Below, one piece after another: positions 46,761 to 56,829 of a stretch of DNA of 64,000 bases (its first letter is position 1; every line of letters starts with the position of its first letter). This DNA comes from Bacteroidales bacterium (GTDB lineage Bacteria > Bacteroidota > Bacteroidia > Bacteroidales > UBA932). The translations under genes and the position numbers were made by a program. The notes beneath the pieces were generated by a model, which had not been told where the DNA came from, made no database searches, and saw nothing but the letters and a program-made list of their open reading frames with translations. The DNA lies in assembly GCA_017501525.1 (NCBI GenBank), contig JAFVWT010000007.1, positions 38,859 through 102,858 of the forward strand, in the 5' to 3' direction.

Positions 46761-48761
46761 ATGGGATTTAAAATATCTTCTACATACAGACCGACGGGCG
46801 ACCAGCCACAAGCAATAAAGCAACTTTGCGAGAATCTTTCATTGGGCGTAGAATCAATGACATTACTCGGAGTGACCGGTTCGGGAAAAACATTCACAAT
46901 GGCAAATGTCATTGAACAAATGCAACGTCCTGCCCTCATATTGAGCCACAACAAGACATTGGCAGCACAGCTATATGCAGAATTCAAATCTTTCTTCCCT
47001 GATAATGCCGTAGAATATTTTGTTTCGTACTACGACTATTACCAGCCTGAAGCTTACCTGCCTGTAACTGACACATACATCGAAAAAGACCTGAGTATAA
47101 ACGACGAAATAGAAAAATTGCGTCTTAGTGCCACATCTGCGCTCCTTTCGGGAAGACGGGATATAATTGTAATTTCAAGTGTTTCGTGCCTTTACGGTAT
47201 TGGCAATCCACAAGACTTCCACGATAATACCATCACCCTCAGACAAGGTATGAAAATCTCACGGAACAAATTGATGTACAGCCTTGTAGATGCCTTATAC
47301 TCTAGAAACGATGCTGAATTCAAGAGGGGAACATTTAGAGTCCGTGGAGATACAGTGGATATATACCTTGCATATTCCGACACTTGTTGCAGACTATACT
47401 TCTTTGGAGACACAATTGAGGAAATTGAGTTAGTGGACCCTTTGAGCAACCTTACAATTGAATTTACTGAAAACATATCAATATATCCTGCAAATATCTT
47501 CGTCACTACAAAGGAGAGGACCAACAACGGAATCAGAATGATTCAGGACGATTTAGTGCAGCAGATGGAATACTTCCAGTCCATTGAGAAATTTCACGAA
47601 GCAAACAGACTAAAAAAAAGGGTTGAATACGATATGGAAATGATTAAGGAGTTGGGATATTGTCCAGGAATTGAGAATTATTCAAGATATTTTGACGGAA
47701 GGAATCCGGGAGAGAGACCTTTCTGCTTATTGGACTATTTTCCTGATGACTTCATCACTTTTATAGACGAAAGCCACGTCACACTTCCTCAAGTGAGGGC
47801 AATGTATGGCGGAGACCGTTCCAGAAAAGAAATTTTAGTGGAATATGGGTTCAGACTTCCTGCCGCAGCTGACAACAGACCTCTCAAATTTGATGAATTT
47901 GAAAGCCTTGTTGGACAAAGAGTATATGTAAGTGCCACTCCCGGAGAATACGAATTAGCTAAAAGTGACGGAATTATTGTAGAACAAATTGTACGTCCCA
48001 CCGGATTGCTTGACCCTCCGATTGAAGTAAGGGGTTCGAAAAACCAGATTGACGATTTGTTGGAAGAGATTGAGATAAGGGCTGAAAAAGACGAGCGTGT
48101 ACTTGTTACCACTCTAACCAAACGAATGGCTGAAGAATTGGAAAAATTCCTCATAAAAAGATCTGTCAGAGCACGATATATCCACTCAGATGTAGACACA
48201 TTAGAGAGAGTTGAGATTATTGAAGACTTTAAGGCAGGAAGGTTTGATGTACTTGTCGGGGTAAACCTGCTGCGTGAAGGACTTGATTTGCCTGATGTTT
48301 CGTTAGTAGCTATTATCGATGCTGACAAAGAAGGATTCCTAAGATCTGACAGAGCTCTGACCCAAATTGCCGGACGCGCGGCACGAAATCTGAATGGTCT
48401 TGTAATAATGTATGCAGACAATATTACAGGCTCAATGCAAAGGACTATTGATGAGACAAACCGCAGAAGGGCAAAACAGCAGCAATACAACAAAGAGCAC
48501 AATATTACCCCTACTGCTGTAAGAAATGATAGAAAAAATACACTTGCCACAAAATCGGCAAATGAAGATTACCGACAAGAAGAGCATAGTGAAAGGATTC
48601 TCGCAGAAGACCCCATCCTATCCAAGATGAGTCCCAAACAATTGATGCAGGCAATAGAAACTGCAAAAAGCAGAATGGAAGAGGCCGCCAGGGAACTTGA
48701 TTTCCCAAGAGCCGCCAAATTCCGAGATGAAATGTACGAATTGATGAAATTACAAAAGTGA
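46761..48761 (+). CDS. uvrB: UvrABC system protein B
   Basis: Damage-verifying helicase of nucleotide excision repair. 666 residues. Walker A GVTGSGKTFTM, the beta-hairpin block YYDYYQPEAYLP that clamps DNA, the DEAD-box-like TFIDESHVTLPQ, the helicase motifs VGVNLLREGLDLP and QIAGRAARN. A C-terminal UVR domain (about 628-662, KQLMQAIETAKSRMEEAARELDF) contacts UvrC. No gap to the M28 gene, and GTGA overlap with the RelA/SpoT homologue downstream. Confidence 0.98.
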   Translation: MGFKISSTYRPTGDQPQAIKQLCENLSLGVESMTLLGVTGSGKTFTMANVIEQMQRPALILSHNKTLAAQLYAEFKSFFPDNAVEYFVSYYDYYQPEAYLPVTDTYIEKDLSINDEIEKLRLSATSALLSGRRDIIVISSVSCLYGIGNPQDFHDNTITLRQGMKISRNKLMYSLVDALYSRNDAEFKRGTFRVRGDTVDIYLAYSDTCCRLYFFGDTIEEIELVDPLSNLTIEFTENISIYPANIFVTTKERTNNGIRMIQDDLVQQMEYFQSIEKFHEANRLKKRVEYDMEMIKELGYCPGIENYSRYFDGRNPGERPFCLLDYFPDDFITFIDESHVTLPQVRAMYGGDRSRKEILVEYGFRLPAAADNRPLKFDEFESLVGQRVYVSATPGEYELAKSDGIIVEQIVRPTGLLDPPIEVRGSKNQIDDLLEEIEIRAEKDERVLVTTLTKRMAEELEKFLIKRSVRARYIHSDVDTLERVEIIEDFKAGRFDVLVGVNLLREGLDLPDVSLVAIIDADKEGFLRSDRALTQIAGRAARNLNGLVIMYADNITGSMQRTIDETNRRRAKQQQYNKEHNITPTAVRNDRKNTLATKSANEDYRQEEHSERILAEDPILSKMSPKQLMQAIETAKSRMEEAARELDFPRAAKFRDEMYELMKLQK

Positions 48762-50914
48762 AAGAGACAAATCCCATACTGGAAGAGATTCTAAGATGCT
48801 ATCAAGAAGACGAGAAAAAACTTGTCATATACAGCTATAAACTTGCTGAAGAAGCACTTAAGGACAAATTTAGAGAGAACAAAAGACCATTTATAGAACA
48901 TCCTGTCAATGTAGCACATATTGTTTCCAATGAGATAGGACTGCGCTATGAATGTGTTGTGGCAGTATTTCTCCATGAGGCAATAAGGTTCAATCCCGAT
49001 ATTCTTGATAACATCCCTAAGGGCTATTTCCCTGAAGAGATTATCAATATAGCATTAAGCCTCAATAAAATTGCCGCTATCAAACCCAAAGAGACACGAC
49101 TTGAGGCTGAGAATTACAAGAGACTGATTCTCTCCTACTCAAAAGACCCACGTGTCACACTTATCAAACTTGCTGACAGACTGGAAGTAATGAGAAACAT
49201 CTACTTGCTTCCAAAAAGTTCGCAGGAGAGAAAGGTAACAGAAACAATGTTGTTGTATATTCCAATAGCACATCAGCTCGGATTATATAACCTCAAGAGT
49301 GAACTTGAAAACATATTTTTCAAATATACAGACCCTGTGCATTACAGGGAAATCACCAACAAACTTAAAGCTACACAACCCCAGAGGGATAGACTTGCTG
49401 AGTCCTTCATAAAGCCTCTCAAAGAGAGAATAGCGGCGGAAGGTCTTGAATTCACCATTAAACAGAGGACCAAAACAGCCTACTCCATTTGGAAAAAAAT
49501 GGAAAAACAGGAGATTGATTTCGATGGAGTTAAAGATGTTCTGGCTATAAGAATCATAATCAAGTGTGAAAACAACAGGGAACTAGAGCACGAGTTGTGC
49601 TGGAAGGTTTATTCTATTGTCACTGAAGAATATACCCCAGATACGAAAAGACTCAGGAATTGGATTTCCAAACCAAAGGAGAATGGATACGAGTCATTGC
49701 ACACCACAGTATCCTCTTCTGACGGCAACTCCCTTGAAGTTCAGATCAGAACCGAAAGGATGGACATTATTGCAGAGAACGGAAATGCAGCCCATTGGTC
49801 ATACAAAGGGATAAAGGGTGAGACAGAGATTGTGCAATGGCTCAACAATGTGAGGAATGCTTTGGAATCGGGTATCAAATACAGCGAATCCTACACACCT
49901 CAGTACCTCAAAGAAGAGGTCTTTGTTTTCACACCTGACGGAGAATTGAGACGATTGCCCCAAGGTGCAACAGTACTCGATTTTGCATTTGACATTCACA
50001 CCAATTTAGGGATAAAATGCAGCGGAGCAATTATTGACGGCAAAGCCGTATCTATCAAAGATAGGCTTAAGACAGGCGACATCGTGGAGATCATGAGCAA
50101 CAAAAACCAGAAACCATCTGCAGACTGGCTCAACTTTGTCACAACATCTAAGGCGAGAAACAAAATCCGTCTGAAACTCAAAGAAGAGCTCAAGAAACGG
50201 GCTGATATTGGAAAAGAGTTGCTGGAACGAAGACTCAAAAATTGGAAAGAAGAGTTTACAGATGACGATATAGCAGTTTTTCTAAAAAAATATAAGCTTA
50301 AGACTGTCAGCGAATTTTATTCATACATTGAAGATGGGACAATAGATATAATGTCCATCAAAAGCTATCTTTCCGATAAAAAGGAACAGAAGGAGTTACA
50401 CGAACACCCTGAAGAAAAGGCTGCATCAGTTACCCAACAAAAATCAAATGAGTCCGATTACCTCATTATAGATGGCAAACTTGGAAATGTCGGCTACAAG
50501 ATGGCAAAGTGCTGTAACCCAATATATGGAGACGAGGTATTTGGCTTTGTATCGATTAAAGACGGTATCAAAATCCATCGTCTCTCTTGTCCCAACGCCA
50601 CAAGACTAATAGAGAACTACCCGTACCGCATTCAGAAGGTGAAGTGGAGAGAGAGCATGGATAGAGGCAGTTTCCAGACCACCATAAAAGTTATCATAGA
50701 CGATGCTGCAATATATCCCAGACTATTGGAGATGGTAACCGGCTTTGGAGCATCACTCCGTTCTTCTTCCTTTATTCCTAAAGAGGGACGCAACAAAGGG
50801 GACTTTGACGTAAAAATACAAGTATATGTATCGTCCAATCAGGTACTTGACAAGATAATATCCAATATGAAAAAGACCAAAGGTGTCTATTCTGCTACAA
50901 GAATTTCACAATAA
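48758..50914 (+). CDS. RelA/SpoT homologue, probably synthetase-only
   Basis: Long alarmone enzyme of 718 residues that starts with GTG overlapping the uvrB stop. The N-terminal HD hydrolase domain is degenerate. By alignment to the known Rel hydrolase site, H48 and H73 and D140 are kept, but the HD Asp is Glu74, the following ED pair is R77-F78, and the Asn of the DRLHNMR block is Val144. The synthetase domain looks intact: RTKTAYSIWKKM, FDGVKDVLAIRII, ENGYESLHTTV and EVQIRTERM. TGS (about 390-450), a Cys-containing region (MAKCCNPIYGDEV) and an ACT domain follow. Predicted to make (p)ppGpp but not hydrolyse it. Confidence 0.9.
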   Translation: MKETNPILEEILRCYQEDEKKLVIYSYKLAEEALKDKFRENKRPFIEHPVNVAHIVSNEIGLRYECVVAVFLHEAIRFNPDILDNIPKGYFPEEIINIALSLNKIAAIKPKETRLEAENYKRLILSYSKDPRVTLIKLADRLEVMRNIYLLPKSSQERKVTETMLLYIPIAHQLGLYNLKSELENIFFKYTDPVHYREITNKLKATQPQRDRLAESFIKPLKERIAAEGLEFTIKQRTKTAYSIWKKMEKQEIDFDGVKDVLAIRIIIKCENNRELEHELCWKVYSIVTEEYTPDTKRLRNWISKPKENGYESLHTTVSSSDGNSLEVQIRTERMDIIAENGNAAHWSYKGIKGETEIVQWLNNVRNALESGIKYSESYTPQYLKEEVFVFTPDGELRRLPQGATVLDFAFDIHTNLGIKCSGAIIDGKAVSIKDRLKTGDIVEIMSNKNQKPSADWLNFVTTSKARNKIRLKLKEELKKRADIGKELLERRLKNWKEEFTDDDIAVFLKKYKLKTVSEFYSYIEDGTIDIMSIKSYLSDKKEQKELHEHPEEKAASVTQQKSNESDYLIIDGKLGNVGYKMAKCCNPIYGDEVFGFVSIKDGIKIHRLSCPNATRLIENYPYRIQKVKWRESMDRGSFQTTIKVIIDDAAIYPRLLEMVTGFGASLRSSSFIPKEGRNKGDFDVKIQVYVSSNQVLDKIISNMKKTKGVYSATRISQ

Positions 50915-50927
50915 TACAACTACTACC

Positions 50928-53723
50928 ATGGAAGAGGGTTTCATTCAAATAAGAAAGGCAGAGGCAAACAACCTCAAGGGAATAGATGTAAACATTCCGA
51001 GAAATAAATTTACCGTTATAACAGGTATATCAGGATCTGGTAAATCTTCTCTTGCATTTGAAACATTGTTTGCAGAAGGACAAAGAAGATTTGCTGAGAG
51101 TCTCTCATCATTTGCCCGCCAATTCCTGGGAAGAATGTCAAAACCTGCCGTAGAGAGTATAACCGGCATCCCACCTGCCATTGCCATTGAACAAAAGGTA
51201 AATACCAGAAACCCCCGCTCCACTGTGGGTAGCACCACCGAAATCTATGATTATCTTAGAACAATATTTTCAAAAATCGGGCGTACATACTCCCCTATAA
51301 GCGGAGAAGAGGTCAAATGTGACACCACAAATTCTACAATTCAAGACCTTAAAAATGAAGCTGAGAGTGGGAAATTTCCAAATGATGCCATCGTCTACAT
51401 ACTTTCCCAAATTGATTGGAAAGATAAAGAATACAGAATAGAGCGTCTGATAAATCTTAAAGAAGAGGGTTTCTCACGCCTGTATATTCAAGATGGAGAA
51501 AATAGTAGTATAGAGAGAATTGACAGGATTCTCACAAACATTGATTCATATTCCGAGAAACACATACTGTTACTTGTAGACAGAATTACAATAGAAACCC
51601 TGAAAAATATAGATAAAGAGACAGAAAGTTCGCTGACTGACTCTATCACTACAGCATTTAACAAAGGAAAAGGCCACATCACTGTAATCATCGATTCAAC
51701 AGTAGAAAAAACCGTAAAAGAGTATTCAAATCTATTCGAAAGGGATGGCATCCTGTTTGAATCTCCTACCGAATGGATGTTCAACTACAACAGTCCGTTA
51801 GGGGCTTGCCAACATTGTGGAGGATATGGAAAATTAGTCGGCATTGACGAATCTCTTGTGGTTCCTAACCAGGCATTATCTGTATACGATGATGCAATTG
51901 CTTGCTGGAAAGGGGATGTAATGAGGTACTTCAAAGAAGAAGTTATATTGAATGCAGAAAAAATAGGATTTCCCATTTTCACTCCATACAGAGAACTCAC
52001 AAAAGAACAAAAAGATATACTTTGGAACGGAAATAAATATATAACCGGCATAACTCCTTTCTTCAAAGAGTTGGAATCCAAACGATACAAAATTCAAAAC
52101 AAGTATATGATAAGCCGCTATTCCGGCAAGACTACATGTAGAGAATGTCAGGGTAGCAGACTTCGAAAAGAATCCCTCTATGTTAAAATAGGCGGTAAAA
52201 ATATAGATGAATTACTATCCTTGAGTATCAAGGAGTTACTCATGTTTTTCAAAAAACTCAGCCTTAGCGAATATGAACAGAAAATCGCTGAAAGGGCGAT
52301 AAACGAAATCGTACGCAGATTAGAATATATTGAAAATGTAGGTTTATCATATCTCACACTAAACAGAGCTTCCAACACACTTAGTGGTGGCGAAAGTCAA
52401 AGAATCAGTTTAGTTAAATCGCTTGGAAATTCACTAACCGGCTCAATGTATATCCTTGACGAACCAAGTATCGGTCTGCACAGCCGCGACACACAAAAAC
52501 TCATATCAGTCATTAAAAACCTCAGAGATCTTGGCAATACAGTCATTGTTGTAGAACACGATGAGGAGATTATACGAGCTGCAGATTACCTTATAGATAT
52601 AGGACCGTATGCCGGGAAACATGGTGGAGAACTTGTATATTCAGGTCCCACTCCTACTGGTGATTTAACAAAAGAATATCCAAATTCTCTTACCCTCAAA
52701 TACCTCAGCGGGGTTTCCAAAATATCCATCAGCACTCATAAAAGGGAGTCCAAACATTATATTGAAGTGTGCGACTGCTGCGAAAATAACCTTAAACACA
52801 TAGATGTCAAATTCCCTCTAAATGTTGTAACTGCCGTTACCGGAGTGAGTGGTTCAGGTAAATCGACTCTGGTTGGAGACATACTGTACCCGGCCCTTAA
52901 TCGCCACATCAACCAGGTAGGTCCAAAACCGGGAGCCTTCAGGGAACTCAGGGGAAGTCTTGATAAATTGTCTTCAGTTGAATATGTAGACCAGAATCCC
53001 ATCGGAAAAAGTTCCCGTTCCAATCCTGCCACATACATAAAAGTATATGACGATATCCGTAAGCTGTTTTCCGAACAGCCTTATGCAAAAATGAATGGAT
53101 ATGGACACTCCCATTTCTCCTTCAATATTGACGGAGGAAGATGTCCTGACTGCTTAGGCGAGGGTATTATAAAGATACCAATGCAGTTCATGGCAGATAT
53201 CACAATGACCTGCGAATCTTGTGGAGGGAAAAGATTTATACCCGACATACTTGAAGTAAAGTACAATGGCAAGAATATTAGCGACATTCTTGATATGAGT
53301 GTTGATGATGCAATTGATTTTTTTGGGAAACAGCAAAATCCTGCAGCCATAAAAATTGCCAGAAAGCTTCAGCCTCTACACGATGTCGGCTTAGGTTATA
53401 TTGCATTGGGGCAAAACAGCAGTACCCTTTCAGGAGGAGAGAGCCAACGGGTAAAATTAGCTTATTTCCTAGGCAAAGAGAACTCTGACGAAAATATTAA
53501 AACAGACAAGCCGATACTATTTATCTTTGACGAACCCACAACGGGACTCCATTTTGATGATATAGAAAAACTTATAAAATCGTTCAATGCCCTGGTAGAC
53601 AAAGGACATACAATAATTGTAGTCGAACATAATCCATATATAATAGAATATGCCGACTACATTATAGAATTGGGTCCTGAAGGGGGAGATGAAGGAGGCT
53701 ACCTTCTTACTCCTCAGCCTTAA
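50928..53723 (+). CDS. uvrA: UvrABC system protein A
   Basis: Damage-sensing ABC ATPase of nucleotide excision repair. Start at 50928 (MEEGFIQIRKAEANNLKG), 13 bases after the RelA/SpoT stop; an upstream in-frame reading overlaps that gene. 931 residues with Walker A GISGSGKSS and GVSGSGKST, signatures NTLSGGESQRI and STLSGGESQRV. Zinc modules include CQHCGGYGKLVG/CRECQGSRL and CPDCLGEG/CESCGGKRF. The insertion domain is present. The N-terminal block (AEGQRRFAESLSSFARQFLGRM) fits one of the two UvrA types found in Bacteroidota. Its last 17 bases overlap convergent prfA. Confidence 0.96.
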   Translation: MEEGFIQIRKAEANNLKGIDVNIPRNKFTVITGISGSGKSSLAFETLFAEGQRRFAESLSSFARQFLGRMSKPAVESITGIPPAIAIEQKVNTRNPRSTVGSTTEIYDYLRTIFSKIGRTYSPISGEEVKCDTTNSTIQDLKNEAESGKFPNDAIVYILSQIDWKDKEYRIERLINLKEEGFSRLYIQDGENSSIERIDRILTNIDSYSEKHILLLVDRITIETLKNIDKETESSLTDSITTAFNKGKGHITVIIDSTVEKTVKEYSNLFERDGILFESPTEWMFNYNSPLGACQHCGGYGKLVGIDESLVVPNQALSVYDDAIACWKGDVMRYFKEEVILNAEKIGFPIFTPYRELTKEQKDILWNGNKYITGITPFFKELESKRYKIQNKYMISRYSGKTTCRECQGSRLRKESLYVKIGGKNIDELLSLSIKELLMFFKKLSLSEYEQKIAERAINEIVRRLEYIENVGLSYLTLNRASNTLSGGESQRISLVKSLGNSLTGSMYILDEPSIGLHSRDTQKLISVIKNLRDLGNTVIVVEHDEEIIRAADYLIDIGPYAGKHGGELVYSGPTPTGDLTKEYPNSLTLKYLSGVSKISISTHKRESKHYIEVCDCCENNLKHIDVKFPLNVVTAVTGVSGSGKSTLVGDILYPALNRHINQVGPKPGAFRELRGSLDKLSSVEYVDQNPIGKSSRSNPATYIKVYDDIRKLFSEQPYAKMNGYGHSHFSFNIDGGRCPDCLGEGIIKIPMQFMADITMTCESCGGKRFIPDILEVKYNGKNISDILDMSVDDAIDFFGKQQNPAAIKIARKLQPLHDVGLGYIALGQNSSTLSGGESQRVKLAYFLGKENSDENIKTDKPILFIFDEPTTGLHFDDIEKLIKSFNALVDKGHTIIVVEHNPYIIEYADYIIELGPEGGDEGGYLLTPQP

Positions 53724-54792
53724 GTCTCTCTGCGTTTTCCGCTATTTGCAATTGATCGATAACTTCCTGAATATCACCATCCATAAAGACAGGAAGATTA
53801 TACATTGTATAGTTTATACGATGGTCTGTAACTCTGGACTGCGGATAGTTGTATGTACGAATCTTAGCCGAACGGTCACCTGTAGAAACCATTGTTTTGC
53901 GTTTCTTGGACATCTCGTTCAAGTACTTCTCGTACTCCATATTATACAGGCGGGTACGAAGTTCTGCCAAAGCCTTATCATAATTCTTCAGCTGGGACTT
54001 TTCATCCTGACATTGAACTACAAGACCAGTAGGAATGTGAGTCAAACGAATAGCCGAATAGGTGGTATTGACAGACTGTCCGCCGGGACCTGAAGAACAG
54101 AAGGTATCTTTACGAATATCATTCATATTCAATTCAACATCAAATTCATCTGCCTCAGGCAAAACAACTATTGAAGATGCCGATGTGTGAACTCTACCCT
54201 GGGTTTCTGTTTGAGGAACTCTCTGCACACGATGCACACCACTCTCATATTTAAGAACGCCATAGACACCTTGTCCAGAAACCTTGAAAATAATCTCTTT
54301 ATAACCTCCTGACGCACCTTCAGACTGGCTGTTGATTTCTAATTTCCAACCCTTTCTTTCACAGAATTTTGCATACATTCTATACAAATCCCCTGCAAAG
54401 ATTGCAGCCTCGTCACCACCGGTACCTCCACGAATCTCAACAATTGCATTCTTATCGTCCTGAGGATCCTTAGGTATGAGCAACAATTTAATTTCTTCCT
54501 CCATTACAGGAATCTGGGATTCAATGCCACTAAGCTCCTCTTTTGCCAAATCTCTCAAATCTTCATCTTTTTCATTGAGGAGAATCTCCTTGGCACCTTC
54601 AAGATCCTGCACCATTTTACAATACTTGTCACCGGCTGCAGCAATCGGCTCCAACTCTTTGTATTCCCTGTTCAACTGGATGAATTTCTTCATATCACCC
54701 ATAACTACGGGATCAGAAAGTTGCTCTGATAATGAAATATATTTTTTCTTCAGTTCCTGAAGTTTATCTACTAATGGATATTCACTACTCAT
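53707..54792 (-). CDS. prfA: Peptide chain release factor 1
   Basis: Terminates translation at UAA and UAG. 361 residues. The catalytic GGQ lies in SSGPGGQSVNTT (about residue 235). The codon-recognition tripeptide region reads RVPQTETQGRVHTSA, so the usual P(A/V)T is PQT, a form I also associate with other Bacteroidota. The Leu-rich N-terminal domain and a C-terminal acidic tail are intact. It converges with uvrA, overlapping by 17 bases. A TAAATTTG -7 box lies at 54821-54828 next to a dispersed repeat. Confidence 0.96.
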   Translation of the reverse strand: MSSEYPLVDKLQELKKKYISLSEQLSDPVVMGDMKKFIQLNREYKELEPIAAAGDKYCKMVQDLEGAKEILLNEKDEDLRDLAKEELSGIESQIPVMEEEIKLLLIPKDPQDDKNAIVEIRGGTGGDEAAIFAGDLYRMYAKFCERKGWKLEINSQSEGASGGYKEIIFKVSGQGVYGVLKYESGVHRVQRVPQTETQGRVHTSASSIVVLPEADEFDVELNMNDIRKDTFCSSGPGGQSVNTTYSAIRLTHIPTGLVVQCQDEKSQLKNYDKALAELRTRLYNMEYEKYLNEMSKKRKTMVSTGDRSAKIRTYNYPQSRVTDHRINYTMYNLPVFMDGDIQEVIDQLQIAENAERLKAEE

Positions 54793-54827
54793 ATTTTATT
54801 GATTTTCTACAAACAAACTGCAAATTT

Positions 54828-54910
54828 AAGGAAACTTCTATAAAATCCACGCCTTAAGGGTCAAATTCCAAAACTTTTGCATACTTTATGAATTTTCCTT
54901 CGGATAAAAC
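54828..54910 (+). repeat. Dispersed intergenic repeat, copy C
   Basis: AAGGAAACTTCTATAAAATC, CACGCCTTAAGGG, ATTCCAAAACTTTTGCAT, ACTTTATGAATTTTCCTTCG. Same order as copies A and B; the 3' hairpin arm is truncated. It lies between the acetyltransferase gene end and the prfA promoter. Confidence 0.7.
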
Positions 54911-54919
54911 AGTTACATT

Positions 54920-56038
54920 CTATCGGATATTTTTCACAAAACACCTTCTTCTCATAAAGAGTTCCTTCTGTTGATAAGCATCCCAGACTTTTATTGCAGG
55001 ATTACTCTCATTCTGAGGATTGGTAATGCCGTATTTAATACCTCGTCGGGCAAATTCTCCTGCAAGTTTATTGTGAAAAATTGCCGACACCCCTTTATTT
55101 TGCCATGCCGGATCAGCACCTACCATCATCAAATCGATTGTGCTATATCGTCTGAAAGATCGAAGAATGTGATACCATCCGAACGGAAAAAGTTTTCCTT
55201 TCGCCTTTTTATAACCTTCCGACATAGATGGAAAACAAATTCCATAGGCAGCAATCCTCCGCTTGTCATCTATCACAAAACAATTTATTTCGGGGCGGAG
55301 CAATTTGATATAGGATTTGCCCAAAACCTCTATCTCATTATCGGTCAAAGGAATAAAATAAGGAACATGCCTAAAGGTCTCATTATATGTACTGAAGAAT
55401 TTTTCTATCAGATCCTTATTATTCTTTATTTGCGAAACATCAAGATATGACAAAGGATACCTCTTCATCAGGACTGTCGAAATATGCTCCAATTTCTCAG
55501 AGACCCCCTGTCCGGCCGGAAGGATATACTGAATCCAGTCTGATTCCTTCTGATACCCCAACTCGTTGAGAAATTTAGGATAATAGGAAAAATTCCAGAT
55601 ACAGTTTATCGGAGGAGTATTCTCAAACCCACTCACCAACATACCTTGCTTGTACCATGTATTATAGCCCATCGGTCCATGCACCTGTGTCATTCCTTCC
55701 GCTTTCGCCCAATTCTCCACTGTTTCTAAAAGCAGTCTTGCTATTTCAATATCCTCTTCAAATTCTATCCATCCGAATCTTGCACAATCCCTGTCATATA
55801 TTTCATTATACCTCGGATTTATTATCCCCGCTACCCTTCCGACAACCTTTTTACCACTGAGGACAATCCACATCTTCAATTTACAATAATCAAGACATGG
55901 AGAATTTTTAAAAATAGAACGCTCATCACTCTTGAGGTTTGGCACCCACTGTGGAACATTTTTATACAACCGATACGGCAGATTTATAAATTTTCTGAAA
56001 TCAGAAGATTTTACAACCTCTTTTACAATATAATTCAT
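54920..56038 (-). CDS. GNAT-family acetyltransferase-like protein
   Basis: 372 residues from ATG 56038 (MNYIVKEVVKSSDF); an ATG two codons earlier (56044) is also possible. The N-terminal half has VPNLKSDERSIFKNSP, WIVLSGKKVVGRVAGI and HGPMGYNTWYKQGMLVSGF. The C-terminal half contains a GNAT-like acetyl-CoA segment around LMMVGADPAWQNKGVSAIFHNKL. This matches a family of large predicted acyltransferases found next to metabolic genes; its substrate is unknown. It follows tcdA by 46 bases, on the same strand. Confidence 0.75.
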   Translation of the reverse strand: MNYIVKEVVKSSDFRKFINLPYRLYKNVPQWVPNLKSDERSIFKNSPCLDYCKLKMWIVLSGKKVVGRVAGIINPRYNEIYDRDCARFGWIEFEEDIEIARLLLETVENWAKAEGMTQVHGPMGYNTWYKQGMLVSGFENTPPINCIWNFSYYPKFLNELGYQKESDWIQYILPAGQGVSEKLEHISTVLMKRYPLSYLDVSQIKNNKDLIEKFFSTYNETFRHVPYFIPLTDNEIEVLGKSYIKLLRPEINCFVIDDKRRIAAYGICFPSMSEGYKKAKGKLFPFGWYHILRSFRRYSTIDLMMVGADPAWQNKGVSAIFHNKLAGEFARRGIKYGITNPQNESNPAIKVWDAYQQKELFMRRRCFVKNIR

Positions 56039-56084
56039 TATCATTACTTTTTATGGAACCCTCACACCATTATACAATGCAAAA

Positions 56085-56825
56085 TTATCCTACAGCGTTA
56101 CTCTTATCTATCAGGTAAGTCAGTGCAGCCTGAGCACACACGCAACCGAAAACCGCAGGCAAATAAGATATTGTTCCCACCTGTGATTTTTTATTACGTT
56201 CCCCTTCAGTAGGAATGATTGCCTCTTTTTCTGGAAGTTCTTCAGAAAAAACCACTTTAAATCCCTTGGAGATACCCACCTTACGGAGCTTTTTTCTCAG
56301 AATATAAGCTAAAGGACAATTATAGGACTTGGAAATATCTGCAATTCTCACCTTCGTCGCATCAAATTTTGCACCTGAACCCATAGAACTCACCAATGGG
56401 ATAGAATTAGAGAAACAATAAGATATGAGAGAGATTTTTGGAGAGAGTGTATCAATAGCATCTACCACAAAATCTGGTTTTCGCCCCTGAAGAGCCTCCT
56501 CCATCACCTTTTCTACATTCTCCTCCGTCAGGTATTCTTTTACAGCTACCACATTCAGATTGGGATTAATATCCAAAAGCCTATCAGAAAGTACCATCAC
56601 CTTTGACATTCCAATTGTGGAATCCAACGCCAACAATTGTCTGTTCTTGTTTGAAACAGATACCACATCTGCATCTATTATTACAATAGTCCCGACTCCT
56701 GCACGCACAATCATCTCAGCAGCATATCCGCCCACTCCTCCAACGCCCACAATTACCACTGCACAATTTTTCAAAAACTCTATAGATTTTTTTCCTATAA
56801 GGAGTTCCGATCGTTCTAACCACAT
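56085..56825 (-). CDS. tcdA: tRNA threonylcarbamoyladenosine dehydratase
   Basis: E1-like ATP-dependent enzyme that cyclises t6A37 in tRNA to ct6A. Start at 56825 (MWLERSELLIGKKSIEFL), five bases after the mazG stop; 246 residues. The nucleotide site is VVIVGVGGVGGYAAEMIVRAG, followed by IIDADVVSVSNKNRQ (adenylation loop) and DAIDTLSPKISLI. The C-terminal FGCVCAQAALTYLI is the usual membrane-associated helix of TcdA/CsdL. Same operon direction as mazG and the acetyltransferase-like gene. Confidence 0.92.
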   Translation of the reverse strand: MWLERSELLIGKKSIEFLKNCAVVIVGVGGVGGYAAEMIVRAGVGTIVIIDADVVSVSNKNRQLLALDSTIGMSKVMVLSDRLLDINPNLNVVAVKEYLTEENVEKVMEEALQGRKPDFVVDAIDTLSPKISLISYCFSNSIPLVSSMGSGAKFDATKVRIADISKSYNCPLAYILRKKLRKVGISKGFKVVFSEELPEKEAIIPTEGERNKKSQVGTISYLPAVFGCVCAQAALTYLIDKSNAVG

Positions 56826-56829
56826 ATCA

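Noticed and set aside
47789-48550. A 253-codon open frame on the minus strand opposite uvrB
   Set aside because: Serine/arginine-rich translation caused by the codon use of uvrB on the other strand.
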